Shown piece by piece: positions 34,562 through 41,621 of a DNA stretch of 45,714 bases. The stretch is from Deltaproteobacteria bacterium. Lineage in GTDB: Bacteria > Desulfobacterota > DSM-4660 > Desulfatiglandales > Desulfatiglandaceae. The position numbers and the translations under genes are program-made. Location: assembly GCA_018644785.1 (NCBI GenBank), contig JABGPV010000008.1:1-45714 (forward strand), read 5' to 3'. How positions within the stretch are numbered: the stretch's first letter is position 1; every line of letters begins with the position of its first letter. The notes under the pieces were generated by a model, which was given only the letters and a program-made list of their open reading frames with translations, was not told where the DNA came from and searched no databases.

Positions 34562-34645
34562 GTTGATGGTTTTTGAATGAAAGAGGATGGAAAAGGAGTG
34601 AAGGGTTTAGAGGGAATTGGATTAATAGAGGATGAAACTTGAGAA
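34562..34645 (+). repeat. 84-nt imperfect direct repeat, copy B
   Basis: The second copy of the 84-nt repeat lies 273 nt after copy A and has the same length with no gaps. Together with the 68-nt elements 300 nt apart, it suggests the block grew by old tandem duplications of roughly 270-300 nt that have since diverged. Confidence 0.7.
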
Positions 34646-34765
34646 GGTTTGGATTTGTATGGGATGTTTGAAAGTTGAGAATTGGGTTTCTTAGAGTGGT
34701 TTGTTAAGAAGTGATTTGTTGGTGGAGTGCAGGCGTTTGATTAGTGGAGTTGGGGATATATGTTG

Positions 34766-34841
34766 ATCCGCCTGAAACAGGCGGATACGGGGTCAGCGGG
34801 TTGCCTCTGACCCCATTGGGCTCCGTGGGTTGCCTCGGAGC
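34766..34841. ncRNA. Three tandem hairpins, two with the same loop
   Basis: Hairpin 1 is ATCCGCCTG-AAA-CAGGCGGAT (34766-34786), a perfect 9-bp stem. Hairpin 2 is GGGGTCAG (34789-34796) with CTGACCCC (34807-34814). Hairpin 3 is GCTCCG (34820-34825) with CGGAGC (34836-34841). The loops of 2 and 3 are cGGGTTGCCT and tGGGTTGCCT: the same nine bases under unrelated stems. Different stems with a conserved loop are a strong sign of a functional RNA or of a protein-recognised hairpin. No family was recognised. Confidence 0.6.
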
Positions 34842-35313
34842 ATAGAGGAAGAAAAGGAAACTGGATGTGTGAGGCGAGAATGTGGGTCCAGAAAGTACTG
34901 TTGTAGGGGGCAGAATTCTGTGGTTGTTTTGTGGGGATGGGAATTCGCTGGGAGGTCTTTGTGGTTGGTCTCCCCTGTAGGAATTCCCGGTTAATTGGAA
35001 AGATATAGGTTTTATAAATATATTTGTGTGGTGGAAAATATATGATTGGGAAGGACGTTGGAATGAAGATGTAGGTCTCATCAGGTGTCGAGTATTGACA
35101 TGCTGAGCATGATGAGGAAGGTTGGGATGTATTGGGAAATATAGATGAGATGAATATTTTCTTGGAGGAAATTGTTATGGATGAAAGAGCGTGAGTGGGT
35201 CTTTGCAGATAGAGTTGCTATGGGAGGTTCAGGCTGTGCTGAAGATATAGATAGGAGGAAAGGAAGGAGATATTGGGGGTTGTTCTCTATAAATTATAAT
35301 GGGATGGGTTCTA

Positions 35314-35347
35314 CCCCCCCCTTACCCTCCAAGGAGGGTGCGGGGGG
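35314..35347. repeat. GC-rich hairpin
   Basis: ACCCTCC-AA-GGAGGGT (35324-35339) is a perfect 7-bp stem extended by a C-run (35314-35321) against a G-run (35342-35347). It lies about 25 nt after a TATA-like CTATAAATTATAA, so it would fall at the 5' end of a transcript. No T-run follows. Confidence 0.5.
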
Positions 35348-35508
35348 ATAGATGGTCATTATGAAGAGTATAGTGAAGAAAAGTGGTGTTTTTGAGAGAT
35401 ATGGTTATGGGGATGGGGGTGTGTGGGATGTGGTTGAATAGGTTGGTGTGAGATTGAATAGGATGGGTATAGTAAAGAGAAGTTCCCCTCGGGGGCTTTA
35501 AGGCCTTT

Positions 35509-36021
35509 TCAATTCTCATGGGTATCATCACTGGATTCATCCTTTTCCTCTCGAGAGTCTTCCTCAATCTTATCCCGTTCTTCTTGATGATTTTCGATTG
35601 CGCTTTCAATTGCCCCATAAAGGCTGTTTTTTTGGCCTTGAATGTTTGGTTCTGATGGAGAGTAATCCATTTCTTGCTCCCTGAATACGGTCCTTTTCCG
35701 TATTTCTTTCGCTTCCTCTTCTTTAATTATTTGAAGCTCATCACGGTATCCCTGGGCCTCTACCTGGCTATATGCGCCTAACATAGAAATTCTTTGTTTT
35801 ATATCTCTGTCAAAAGCTTCAGATTCAAAGGGTTCAATTTTGTTTTCCTGGATTTCGCGTCGCTCTTCTTTCAAGTCGTCTATCTCATACCATTTCTCAT
35901 AGAATTCATATGTTTTACTGTCGATTTCTTTTGAGATCTCATCATATTCCTCCTTAAGACTTTGATATTCCTGGTCATACCCTTCTCCCATTTCCTCCAT
36001 TCTTTCACTGGTTTCTCGCAT
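35509..36021 (-). CDS. Acidic coiled-coil protein, 170 aa
   Basis: The start follows GGAGGG. The first 110 residues are highly charged helix with heptad-like spacing (EYQSLKEEYDEISKEID and similar), so a coiled coil is likely. The C-terminus is an acidic, disordered tail. No enzyme motif is present. It is divergent from the HerA operon and shares a compact 159-nt promoter region with it, so it may be a regulator or structural partner of that system; this is inference. Confidence 0.6.
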   Translation of the reverse strand: MRETSERMEEMGEGYDQEYQSLKEEYDEISKEIDSKTYEFYEKWYEIDDLKEERREIQENKIEPFESEAFDRDIKQRISMLGAYSQVEAQGYRDELQIIKEEEAKEIRKRTVFREQEMDYSPSEPNIQGQKNSLYGAIESAIENHQEERDKIEEDSREEKDESSDDTHEN

Positions 36022-36070
36022 CTTTAAGCCCTCCGTTTATTTGGATTTTGATTTCTTTCTATATACTGTG

Positions 36071-36132
36071 TCCTGCAAAAAGGAGATTTTTAAGTTTATT
36101 TACTCTTCAGTGAAGAAATATGTTCTGCAGGA
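36071..36132. promoter_or_regulatory. Inverted repeats between divergent promoters
   Basis: TCCTGCA (36071-36077) and TGCAGGA (36126-36132) are inverted copies 48 nt apart. CTTCA-G-TGAAG (36105-36115) forms another palindrome between them. A minus-strand TATA-like AACTTAAAAATC lies inside the pair. The arrangement looks like a shared operator for the divergent coiled-coil and HerA units. Confidence 0.45.
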
Positions 36133-36139
36133 TAGAAAA

Positions 36140-36149
36140 CTTTATAAAT
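36140..36149 (+). promoter_or_regulatory. Archaeal-type TATA box for the HerA operon
   Basis: CTTTATAAAT preceded by GAAAA looks like a BRE plus TATA box. It lies about 32-41 nt before the ATG at 36181, which would give a very short leader that just includes the TGAGGAG ribosome site (36169-36175). Confidence 0.5.
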
Positions 36150-36180
36150 CAGAAGCTATTACTATCTCTGAGGAGTAAGC

Positions 36181-36777
36181 ATGTTTGACGAAAAAGAAGC
36201 CAACTATTATCAAAACTACATCGCCAGTTTCAAAGGCGCAAAGATCACGGTAATTCCCACAATGGACTTCCCAATCAATTATAATGTGAAAAGAAAAACG
36301 CCATATATGTTAGCAGAATACTTCATGAAGCAAGCAGAAATCCCGGGAACAACATCCTATCTTGATGACCTATTCAACCAAAAAAAAGAGCTCGCAGAAG
36401 ACAAAGTCAACCTGGTCCTCGAAGAAATCACCGGCAGGGAAAGACTCAGAGAAGAGAACGTTTCAGATCTCTACCAAGACCTGATGCGGATTAACAACTG
36501 GCGACTTGAAATACCCTTTGATCAATACTATCAGAAAGACAGGACCTGGTCAGATCTCAACAAGATGGAGCTTCAGATAAGAGACCAGATAAGACGCGAA
36601 CTCAAAGACAGCGCACGCGACACATCCTTCCCTCAAAAAGAGCTCCGAGAATCCTTGTTGTACTTTAAACAAAAAACACAAAAAGCCCGAATCATGGAAG
36701 GAGGACTTGAAATGAGCCTGGAAGGCTCAGACAAATATGAAAAAGGTGAACAACATCAACCAACCCACCAATACTAA
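36181..36777 (+). CDS. Hypothetical 198-aa protein, first gene of HerA operon
   Basis: The ATG follows TGAGGAG at 5 nt. The protein has an N-terminal half with FKGAKITVIPTMDFPI and MLAEYFMKQAEIPG segments and a helical, charged C-terminal half. No family was recognised. Its 3' end overlaps the Cas4-like nuclease gene by 41 nt in another frame. The tight overlap suggests the products are made together, perhaps as parts of one complex with the HerA ATPase. Confidence 0.65.
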   Translation: MFDEKEANYYQNYIASFKGAKITVIPTMDFPINYNVKRKTPYMLAEYFMKQAEIPGTTSYLDDLFNQKKELAEDKVNLVLEEITGRERLREENVSDLYQDLMRINNWRLEIPFDQYYQKDRTWSDLNKMELQIRDQIRRELKDSARDTSFPQKELRESLLYFKQKTQKARIMEGGLEMSLEGSDKYEKGEQHQPTHQY

Positions 36778-37549
36778 ACCAAAAAAAGAACCAAGAACCG
36801 CTAAAAGATGGCTTTCCCCGTCATCCATAAACGCCTACATCAGGTGCCCCAGAAAGTTTTATTACAGCAAGATTTTGAAGCTAAAACAGAAACCCAGCAT
36901 ATACCTCATAAGGGGCATTGCGGTCCATTCCACAATCCACAAATTCTACAAACACGGAATAAACAGGTGCGCAAACATGGACTACAGCCACCTCATAAAA
37001 ACTGTAACAGACCTTCTCAAATACGAATGGATGACCTGGAAGAAAAGCCTTCTATCGCTCGACCTTAAAGAAGACGAGATGGCTTTTTATTTCCATGACA
37101 CCAAAAAAATGGTTATTAACTTTGTCCACGATTTCCTCAAAGACAAACAATTTGATGAGCCTGAACCGACCCTTGAAAAAACATTCTTCTCAAAAAAATT
37201 CATGACACTTGGAAGAATAGACGCCATCCACCACAACCACGACCCACCGTTCCTCGTGGACTACAAGACATCCAAATCAAAAGAACTCTTAGACGACTAC
37301 AAACGACAGTTAGGTATCTACGCACTTCTTCATGAAGAAAAAACAGGTACGTTACCCCTCGTAGGAATCCATTTCCTGAAGTTCAAAAACGGCCTCAAAA
37401 AATACAAGATAGCCCCTCAGTACCTCAAAAAAATCAAAGCGCTCATCACAGAAATACACACAAAAACACAATCAGAAAAGATCGAAGATTACCCATGCAA
37501 ATGCGGGTGGTGCCACAAAAACTTTGAGCTAAAAACAGCAAAAAGATGA
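36737..37549 (+). CDS. Cas4/RecB-like PD-(D/E)XK nuclease with Fe-S cysteines
   Basis: This 270-aa protein shows the RecB-family set in order: LSPSSINAYIRCPRKFYY (about 26-43, C37), H64, GRID (D162), LVDYKTSK (D175, K177) and RQLGIY (Q191, Y195). Three further cysteines lie at the C-terminus in YPCKCGWC (C254, C256, C259). Together with C37 they could hold a 4Fe-4S cluster as in Cas4 and AddB. It should be a DNA exonuclease or endonuclease. No cas1/cas2 or repeat array is nearby, so a CRISPR role is unlikely. It overlaps the HerA gene by ATGA. Confidence 0.85.
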   Translation: MKKVNNINQPTNTKPKKEPRTAKRWLSPSSINAYIRCPRKFYYSKILKLKQKPSIYLIRGIAVHSTIHKFYKHGINRCANMDYSHLIKTVTDLLKYEWMTWKKSLLSLDLKEDEMAFYFHDTKKMVINFVHDFLKDKQFDEPEPTLEKTFFSKKFMTLGRIDAIHHNHDPPFLVDYKTSKSKELLDDYKRQLGIYALLHEEKTGTLPLVGIHFLKFKNGLKKYKIAPQYLKKIKALITEIHTKTQSEKIEDYPCKCGWCHKNFELKTAKR

Positions 37550-39546
37550 TCACCATAGACGACAAACTTAAGATTCTCAAACCTGTCTTTGGCGCCCAGA
37601 AAACCCAAAAGTTAAGGCAGATGTATTTCTTTGAAGACGATTTCAGAGCAAAAAAAGAGATCGAAAACCTGATAGACCTCTTCATCTCGTGCTACGCAAA
37701 AAAAGACATCGAAGACAAAATCATACTCCCACCACCCCCACAAGACCTGTGCGAAGGAGACCTTAACATCGGAGAAATCGAGTACATCGACAAACCGATC
37801 TCGCCCTTCAAACTTAAATTAAGAGACATCAACCGGCACATGGGGATCTTCGGATCAACCGGTTCAGGCAAGACAACGTTCGCGAAAAACGTGATCAGAA
37901 AACTCCACAAAAGAGGTATCCCTTTCCTCATCTTTGACTGGGAAAAGAGCTACCGAAACCTCATAAACGAGTTCGATGACGTTCAGGTCATCACCGTGGG
38001 AAGCGACATCAATCCGTTGTTCCTCAATTTCTTGAATGTACCGCCAGGCATCCGCAGCGACGAATACACCAAGTCCATCATCGCTATCATTTCTGAAGAC
38101 TACATAGGCGGTATCGGGGCAGATACCATGCTCCTGAACTATATGGAAATGGCGTACCAGGAAACACACAACCCATTTTTCGAGGACCTTAAACAGGTCG
38201 TTTTAAGAGAAATCAACAAAGACATGGGTAAACGCGGAAAGCTCTCTGGAAGGTCAGGGTTATGGAAAGAAAGCGTGTCTCGTCAAATTACTTTTCTGTC
38301 GAAAGGGGCGTCTGGAAATGTGGTGAACCCAAGAAAGCATTACCCGCTTGAAGAACTTTTCAAAAGACCCATCGTCCTGGAATTCGGGAACCTGAAGAGT
38401 CCCTATGACAGAAAATTCTTTATCCACGTGATCCTGAACTGGCTATCAATCTATAACCAGCACTGTGGAATCCAGTCAGAAAACCTGAAGCAGGTCATGA
38501 TCTTTGAGGAATTCCATAACATCGCTATGAAAACAAAAGACGACAATATGGTATCAAATCTCTTCAGAGAATCACGAAAATACGGCATTGGCCTCATCGC
38601 AATTGATCAAACGCCTTCAGAGATCCCCAACGCCGTCTTTGCCAACATGAACTCAAAAATATCTTTCAGCCTTTCCACAGCAATAGACATCAATGCTATG
38701 GCAAAGGCCATGAACATTGACATCTACAAATCAAAATATTTGGGCATGCTCGAAACCGGTCAGGCCATCATCAACGTAAAACAAAGACATTATGACCCGT
38801 TTCTTATAAGGGTTCCTTTTGTTAAACAAGACGAAAACATCGGTGATGAGGAGCTGAAAGCCAAGATGCAGAAGTTTGCAGATATTACAGGAACAGAAAC
38901 GCCTGAACTCATAAATCAGGGGTTTCCACAATCTTCTCAGGCCTCAGATAACTTACCCCCCTTGGAAAAATGCCTTCTGACCAACATCATTGAGCGGCCG
39001 CTTGATGGTGTTGATGAACGAACCAAAAGGTTAGGGATCCACCCTTCAAGCATGGCGGGACTCCACGTCTCACTCACAGAAAAGGGATTAATCAAGAGCC
39101 TCAACGTCAACAAAAAAAAGCTCTTTGAGATAACAGAGTATGGCAAGATTGTGGCTGAAAAGACAGGCATCCAGATCATAAAAAGATCCACAAGGGGCGG
39201 GATAGAACATACGTACTGGGTTTACGAAACAGCTCAATTCTTAAGAAAACATGAGTTTCAGCCTGTCTTAGAAAAAAACGGCATTGACATAGTTGATGCC
39301 GAATCACGAATCGCAATCGAAATCGAAACAGGCAAATCAGACATTAACGGAAACCTTTTAAAACTCAAGAATTCTCAAGTTTCAAAGTGTTTCATGCTTG
39401 CCACAACAAAGCCGGCTGAAATTAAAATTCGAGCCCTTTCAAAAGATTATCCATCCATCCAGGTCCTCTTCGTAAAGGACTTTTTAAAACTCACCAAAGA
39501 CCAACTCACATCGATCCCCCTTTCACAGTACACATCCCAAGAATAA
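37546..39546 (+). CDS. HerA-type ATPase with winged helix and putative nuclease tail
   Basis: The 666-aa protein has a HerA/FtsK-like (DUF87) core with Walker A GSTGSGKT at 103-110 and Walker B QVMIFEEFHNIA near 316-327. A winged helix follows near 470-545 (HPSSMAGLHVSLTEKGLI). The C-terminal domain (about 560-666) contains DIVDAESRIAIEIETGKSD, which reads like a PD-(D/E)XK core; that is by pattern only. HerA proteins pump DNA and usually work with NurA in archaea; here the partner is the Cas4-like nuclease. The start overlaps the nuclease stop by ATGA. It could serve repair, DNA processing, conjugation or defence. Confidence 0.85.
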   Translation: MITIDDKLKILKPVFGAQKTQKLRQMYFFEDDFRAKKEIENLIDLFISCYAKKDIEDKIILPPPPQDLCEGDLNIGEIEYIDKPISPFKLKLRDINRHMGIFGSTGSGKTTFAKNVIRKLHKRGIPFLIFDWEKSYRNLINEFDDVQVITVGSDINPLFLNFLNVPPGIRSDEYTKSIIAIISEDYIGGIGADTMLLNYMEMAYQETHNPFFEDLKQVVLREINKDMGKRGKLSGRSGLWKESVSRQITFLSKGASGNVVNPRKHYPLEELFKRPIVLEFGNLKSPYDRKFFIHVILNWLSIYNQHCGIQSENLKQVMIFEEFHNIAMKTKDDNMVSNLFRESRKYGIGLIAIDQTPSEIPNAVFANMNSKISFSLSTAIDINAMAKAMNIDIYKSKYLGMLETGQAIINVKQRHYDPFLIRVPFVKQDENIGDEELKAKMQKFADITGTETPELINQGFPQSSQASDNLPPLEKCLLTNIIERPLDGVDERTKRLGIHPSSMAGLHVSLTEKGLIKSLNVNKKKLFEITEYGKIVAEKTGIQIIKRSTRGGIEHTYWVYETAQFLRKHEFQPVLEKNGIDIVDAESRIAIEIETGKSDINGNLLKLKNSQVSKCFMLATTKPAEIKIRALSKDYPSIQVLFVKDFLKLTKDQLTSIPLSQYTSQE

Positions 39547-39704
39547 ATCCAGGAATCACCATTTGACGCTCACACCACCAAGTGAGATCGGTTGCTGACA
39601 GAACCGCAGAGAAAGAAGCGACCGCTCACCCGCATTACCTAACATGCAAAACAGATAAGGCAGAACAATAAGTAGAGAAAGGCGCCTTAACCCGTAACAA
39701 ACGA

Positions 39705-39734
39705 GTCTGTCCCGTCGGGGACGGACATTTTTTT
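39705..39734 (+). terminator. Rho-independent terminator after HerA operon
   Basis: GTCTGTCCC (39705-39713) pairs with GGGACGGAC (39718-39726) around a 4-nt loop, one pair being T-G, and is followed by ATTTTTTT. This is a typical bacterial intrinsic terminator. It lies about 160 nt after the HerA stop and 70 nt before the next gene. Confidence 0.8.
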
Positions 39735-39803
39735 AGCGAACGCGCTAATAGGTCCCACTATTTCTTTAACCCTTAAAAAATTGAAAGGAGGTGAAATGAA
39801 ATC

Positions 39804-40082
39804 ATGAACCGGAATTTTCGAAAAGAACTGGAGAACACCAGGAACAGGCTTTCAGTTGCCATGCAGGCTGCCAACCCCGCCAAAGAGTTCGGTGCCGACC
39901 TCATACTGGCGATGGTTGGACTCCATCTCCTGGCTAAAAAAATCAACAGAACTTTTGATCTTGAAGAAAGGAGGTGTTTGACCCATGAGTTTAATCAAGG
40001 AAGATCAGCGATGGAAAAGTGTATCCATAAACTCCAAAGAAACGCGCCAAAGAAATCCTGTGAAAAAAGAAGAGCGGTTTGA
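39804..40082 (+). CDS. Hypothetical 92-aa helical protein
   Basis: A very strong AAAGGAGGTG precedes the ATG. The protein is basic and helical (NFRKELENTRNRLSVAMQAA, then LILAMVGLHLLAKKINR), with no recognised domain. Its last 98 nt overlap a second gene in another frame that has its own strong ribosome site. It begins the right-hand plasmid-type cassette and composition returns to a balanced value here. Confidence 0.6.
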   Translation: MNRNFRKELENTRNRLSVAMQAANPAKEFGADLILAMVGLHLLAKKINRTFDLEERRCLTHEFNQGRSAMEKCIHKLQRNAPKKSCEKRRAV

Positions 40083-40170
40083 AACCGCGTGCCCTGATTG
40101 CGGAGAAAGAATCTATGTATCAGGTGGGTGTCCGGTCTGTATTTTTTGCGGGTGGTCCAAATGTCTTTGA
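39985..40170 (+). CDS. Small 61-aa zinc-ribbon protein
   Basis: The ATG follows GAAAGGAGGTG, located inside the upstream gene. The basic N-terminal half is followed by CPDC, then CPVC, CGW and a final Cys, a zinc-ribbon pattern. The overlap with the upstream gene is 98 nt. It is the first of several tiny zinc-ribbon genes in this cassette. No specific family is recognised. Confidence 0.6.
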   Translation: MSLIKEDQRWKSVSINSKETRQRNPVKKEERFETACPDCGERIYVSGGCPVCIFCGWSKCL

Positions 40171-40239
40171 ACTGAAAATGTCAACAATCAGTTTGGGGCA
40201 TCGTTTTTTAGGAAAGAGAAATCCATAACCATGAAACGG

Positions 40240-40277
40240 GTTTGTTTGCTGCCTGTTCTTCGAGCAGCAAATCAAAC
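40240..40277 (+). promoter_or_regulatory. Leader hairpin before DUF2958 gene
   Basis: TTTGCTGC (40245-40252) pairs with GCAGCAAA (40264-40271), extended by GTTTG with CAAAC across a one-base bulge. It ends 24 nt before the ATG at 40301 and has no downstream T-run. It looks like a leader structure. Confidence 0.5.
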
Positions 40278-40300
40278 TTGATTACAGGAGGTGAAATATC

Positions 40301-40732
40301 ATGTGGAACGAACCAACAAAAGGAAGACTTAAAGCATTACCAAAGCTTTATGAGACGGAACATGTGCCATTAAAAGATAAACTGGTCCATCTTCATTTCT
40401 TTGTCAGTGGATGCGACTGGTATATCTGTGAAACGGACGGCAAAGACGTCCTGTGGGGATTCTGTATCCTGAACAATGATTACCAGATGGCGGAATGGGG
40501 ATATGTGTCCCTATCGGAATTGCGGCCCATCAAAATCGACGGCTGGCTTGAAGTCGACTGCGAGCACGAAGCGCTCTGGGAAGTAAAGAAAGCAGAAGAC
40601 ATCGAAAAAATCAGGACTGCTCAGGGATGGCGGGATCCTGATAACCGAGCAAGACGATACCAGGACACAGGTGCCGGGACCGTAAAGCATTTGAAACAGA
40701 ATGTGTACATGAGAGAGGACCGACCATGTTAG
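40301..40732 (+). CDS. DUF2958 protein
   Basis: The 143-aa protein has the DUF2958 core: KLVHLHFFVSGCDWYICE near residues 27-44, WGFCILNNDYQMAEWGYVSL near 52-71, and EVDCE later. Family knowledge: DUF2958 proteins are common on plasmids and ICEs and uncharacterised. The start follows AGGAGGTG. The stop overlaps the next start by 7 nt, so the next zinc-ribbon gene is translationally coupled. Confidence 0.85.
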   Translation: MWNEPTKGRLKALPKLYETEHVPLKDKLVHLHFFVSGCDWYICETDGKDVLWGFCILNNDYQMAEWGYVSLSELRPIKIDGWLEVDCEHEALWEVKKAEDIEKIRTAQGWRDPDNRARRYQDTGAGTVKHLKQNVYMREDRPC

Positions 40733-40917
40733 ACAAAAAGATGTACATCAAAGAAAAAGGGATTACTTGCCCTTTTTGCGGATCTTTATCAATTGAGGGA
40801 GGCTTTATCGAGATCGATACCGGGAAAGCCTTTCAAAAAATGAGTTGTGCCGAATGCGAAGCAAAATGGCAGAACATCTATAAACTGATCGATATGAGGA
40901 TTTGTCATGATCACTAA
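40726..40917 (+). CDS. Small 63-aa zinc-ribbon protein
   Basis: The gene starts within the last codons of the DUF2958 gene. It has CPFC near residue 15 and CAEC near 41, giving a clear four-Cys ribbon. The end overlaps the next gene by 11 nt. Likely part of one coupled transcript with DUF2958. Function unknown. Confidence 0.65.
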   Translation: MLDKKMYIKEKGITCPFCGSLSIEGGFIEIDTGKAFQKMSCAECEAKWQNIYKLIDMRICHDH

Positions 40918-41068
40918 TTTGAAATGCCCGAGATGCAGAAATGCCGTGTCCCTCATAAACAACAGATATTATTGCCGCTGCGGGTGGAACAGAAAGAGAG
41001 AAAATCTGGCGGGAAACAGCATTAAATATCTATTTTCCAAGAAGGACTTTTTGAAAGAAAGGAGGTGA
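40907..41068 (+). CDS. Tiny 53-aa zinc-ribbon protein
   Basis: This gene starts at ATG 40907 inside the end of the previous one and runs 53 codons. It has CPRC near residue 7 and CRCGW near residue 24, a compact zinc ribbon like rubredoxin-type knuckles. Its TGA stop is the last three bases of the AGGAGGTGA ribosome site of the next gene, so termination and re-initiation are directly linked. Confidence 0.55.
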   Translation: MITNLKCPRCRNAVSLINNRYYCRCGWNRKRENLAGNSIKYLFSKKDFLKERR

Positions 41069-41072
41069 ACCA

Positions 41073-41279
41073 TTGTCATATACGCCTGAACTCAACCGGG
41101 ACTACAGCGGAGCACTGAGACGGATTGCATGGGCGCTTGGCTTGCCCATGACAACAGCTCTCGAGAAAGTGATCTTCCAGGTGGGAAGAGTGGTGGATCA
41201 TAATCTTATCTGCAAGGAATGCAGGGACAACAGCTTCTGTGATCGGTGCCTGTTCAACGGAGAGGAAAAAATCATGTAA
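41073..41279 (+). CDS. Hypothetical 68-aa protein with C-terminal cysteines
   Basis: The start is TTG 4 nt after AAAGGAGGTGA. The first two thirds are helical (YSGALRRIAWALGLPMTTALEKVI). The last third has CKEC and CDRC, likely a zinc ribbon. It is followed by an intrinsic terminator. The helical part resembles small DNA-binding or plasmid proteins, without a named family. Confidence 0.6.
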   Translation: MSYTPELNRDYSGALRRIAWALGLPMTTALEKVIFQVGRVVDHNLICKECRDNSFCDRCLFNGEEKIM

Positions 41280-41309
41280 CACAAACCATTTTCTTAGATC
41301 AGCAAATAG

Positions 41310-41344
41310 GCCTTCCGGGGAAATATCCCAGGGGGGCTTTTTTT
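41310..41344 (+). terminator. Intrinsic terminator
   Basis: GCCTTCC (41310-41316) pairs with GGGGGGC (41331-41337), two of the pairs being G-U, with an inner GGGA/TCCC. Seven T follow (41338-41344). It ends 23 nt before the next start codon, leaving no room for a promoter in between. Confidence 0.75.
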
Positions 41345-41366
41345 GTGCAGAAAGGAGAACAAAAAA

Positions 41367-41576
41367 ATGCAGGAATACTGGAACATGATATCGAGAAAAC
41401 ACCATAAAAAGCTCGTGTCTATTGCCCGAAAAAGGGACGTTGACCTGGACACAGCCATGCGGAACATCATCAACTATCTTAAAAACGATAATTTGAACTC
41501 CAACAGGCCGGAATATTTTAAGGATTTCATAACAGCAAGGCACGTCGAGGGATTGATTGACACGATCGCGCTCTAA
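41367..41576 (+). CDS. Hypothetical 69-aa protein
   Basis: The ATG at 41367 follows AAAGGAG. The protein is helical and charged. DLDTAMRNIINYL in the middle looks like a small ribbon-helix-helix or helical bundle, but no certain match was made. An earlier in-frame start exists within the terminator T-run and is unlikely. It stands alone between two hairpin structures. Confidence 0.5.
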   Translation: MQEYWNMISRKHHKKLVSIARKRDVDLDTAMRNIINYLKNDNLNSNRPEYFKDFITARHVEGLIDTIAL

Positions 41577-41621
41577 ATCAATCACTAAACTCCAAGAAAA
41601 ATCAGAAAGGAGGTGAATCGA

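Larger units (their letters stand above)
33612..35508. other. 1.9-kb non-coding block with repeats and hairpins
   Basis: No convincing gene is present on either strand. The + strand is rich in G, T and A and poor in C, the reverse of the A/C-rich + strand in the genes on both sides, so strand composition flips at each edge. The block holds two diverged repeat families and at least six strong hairpins (listed separately), plus TATA-like sequences near 34990-35002 and 35286-35297. The frames open on the minus strand read as low-complexity Pro/Ser/Thr peptides. It may encode structured RNAs or a partition/origin region. Confidence 0.7.

Noticed and set aside
34704..35081. 125-codon frame on the minus strand in the non-coding block
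   Set aside because: The peptide is low-complexity Pro/Ser/Thr/Asn, has no ribosome site and runs straight through the three hairpins; the open frame follows from the skewed base composition.
36737..37549. Cas4 as part of a CRISPR-Cas locus
   Set aside because: No Cas1, Cas2, effector genes or direct-repeat array was found in the window; the gene is coupled to HerA instead.
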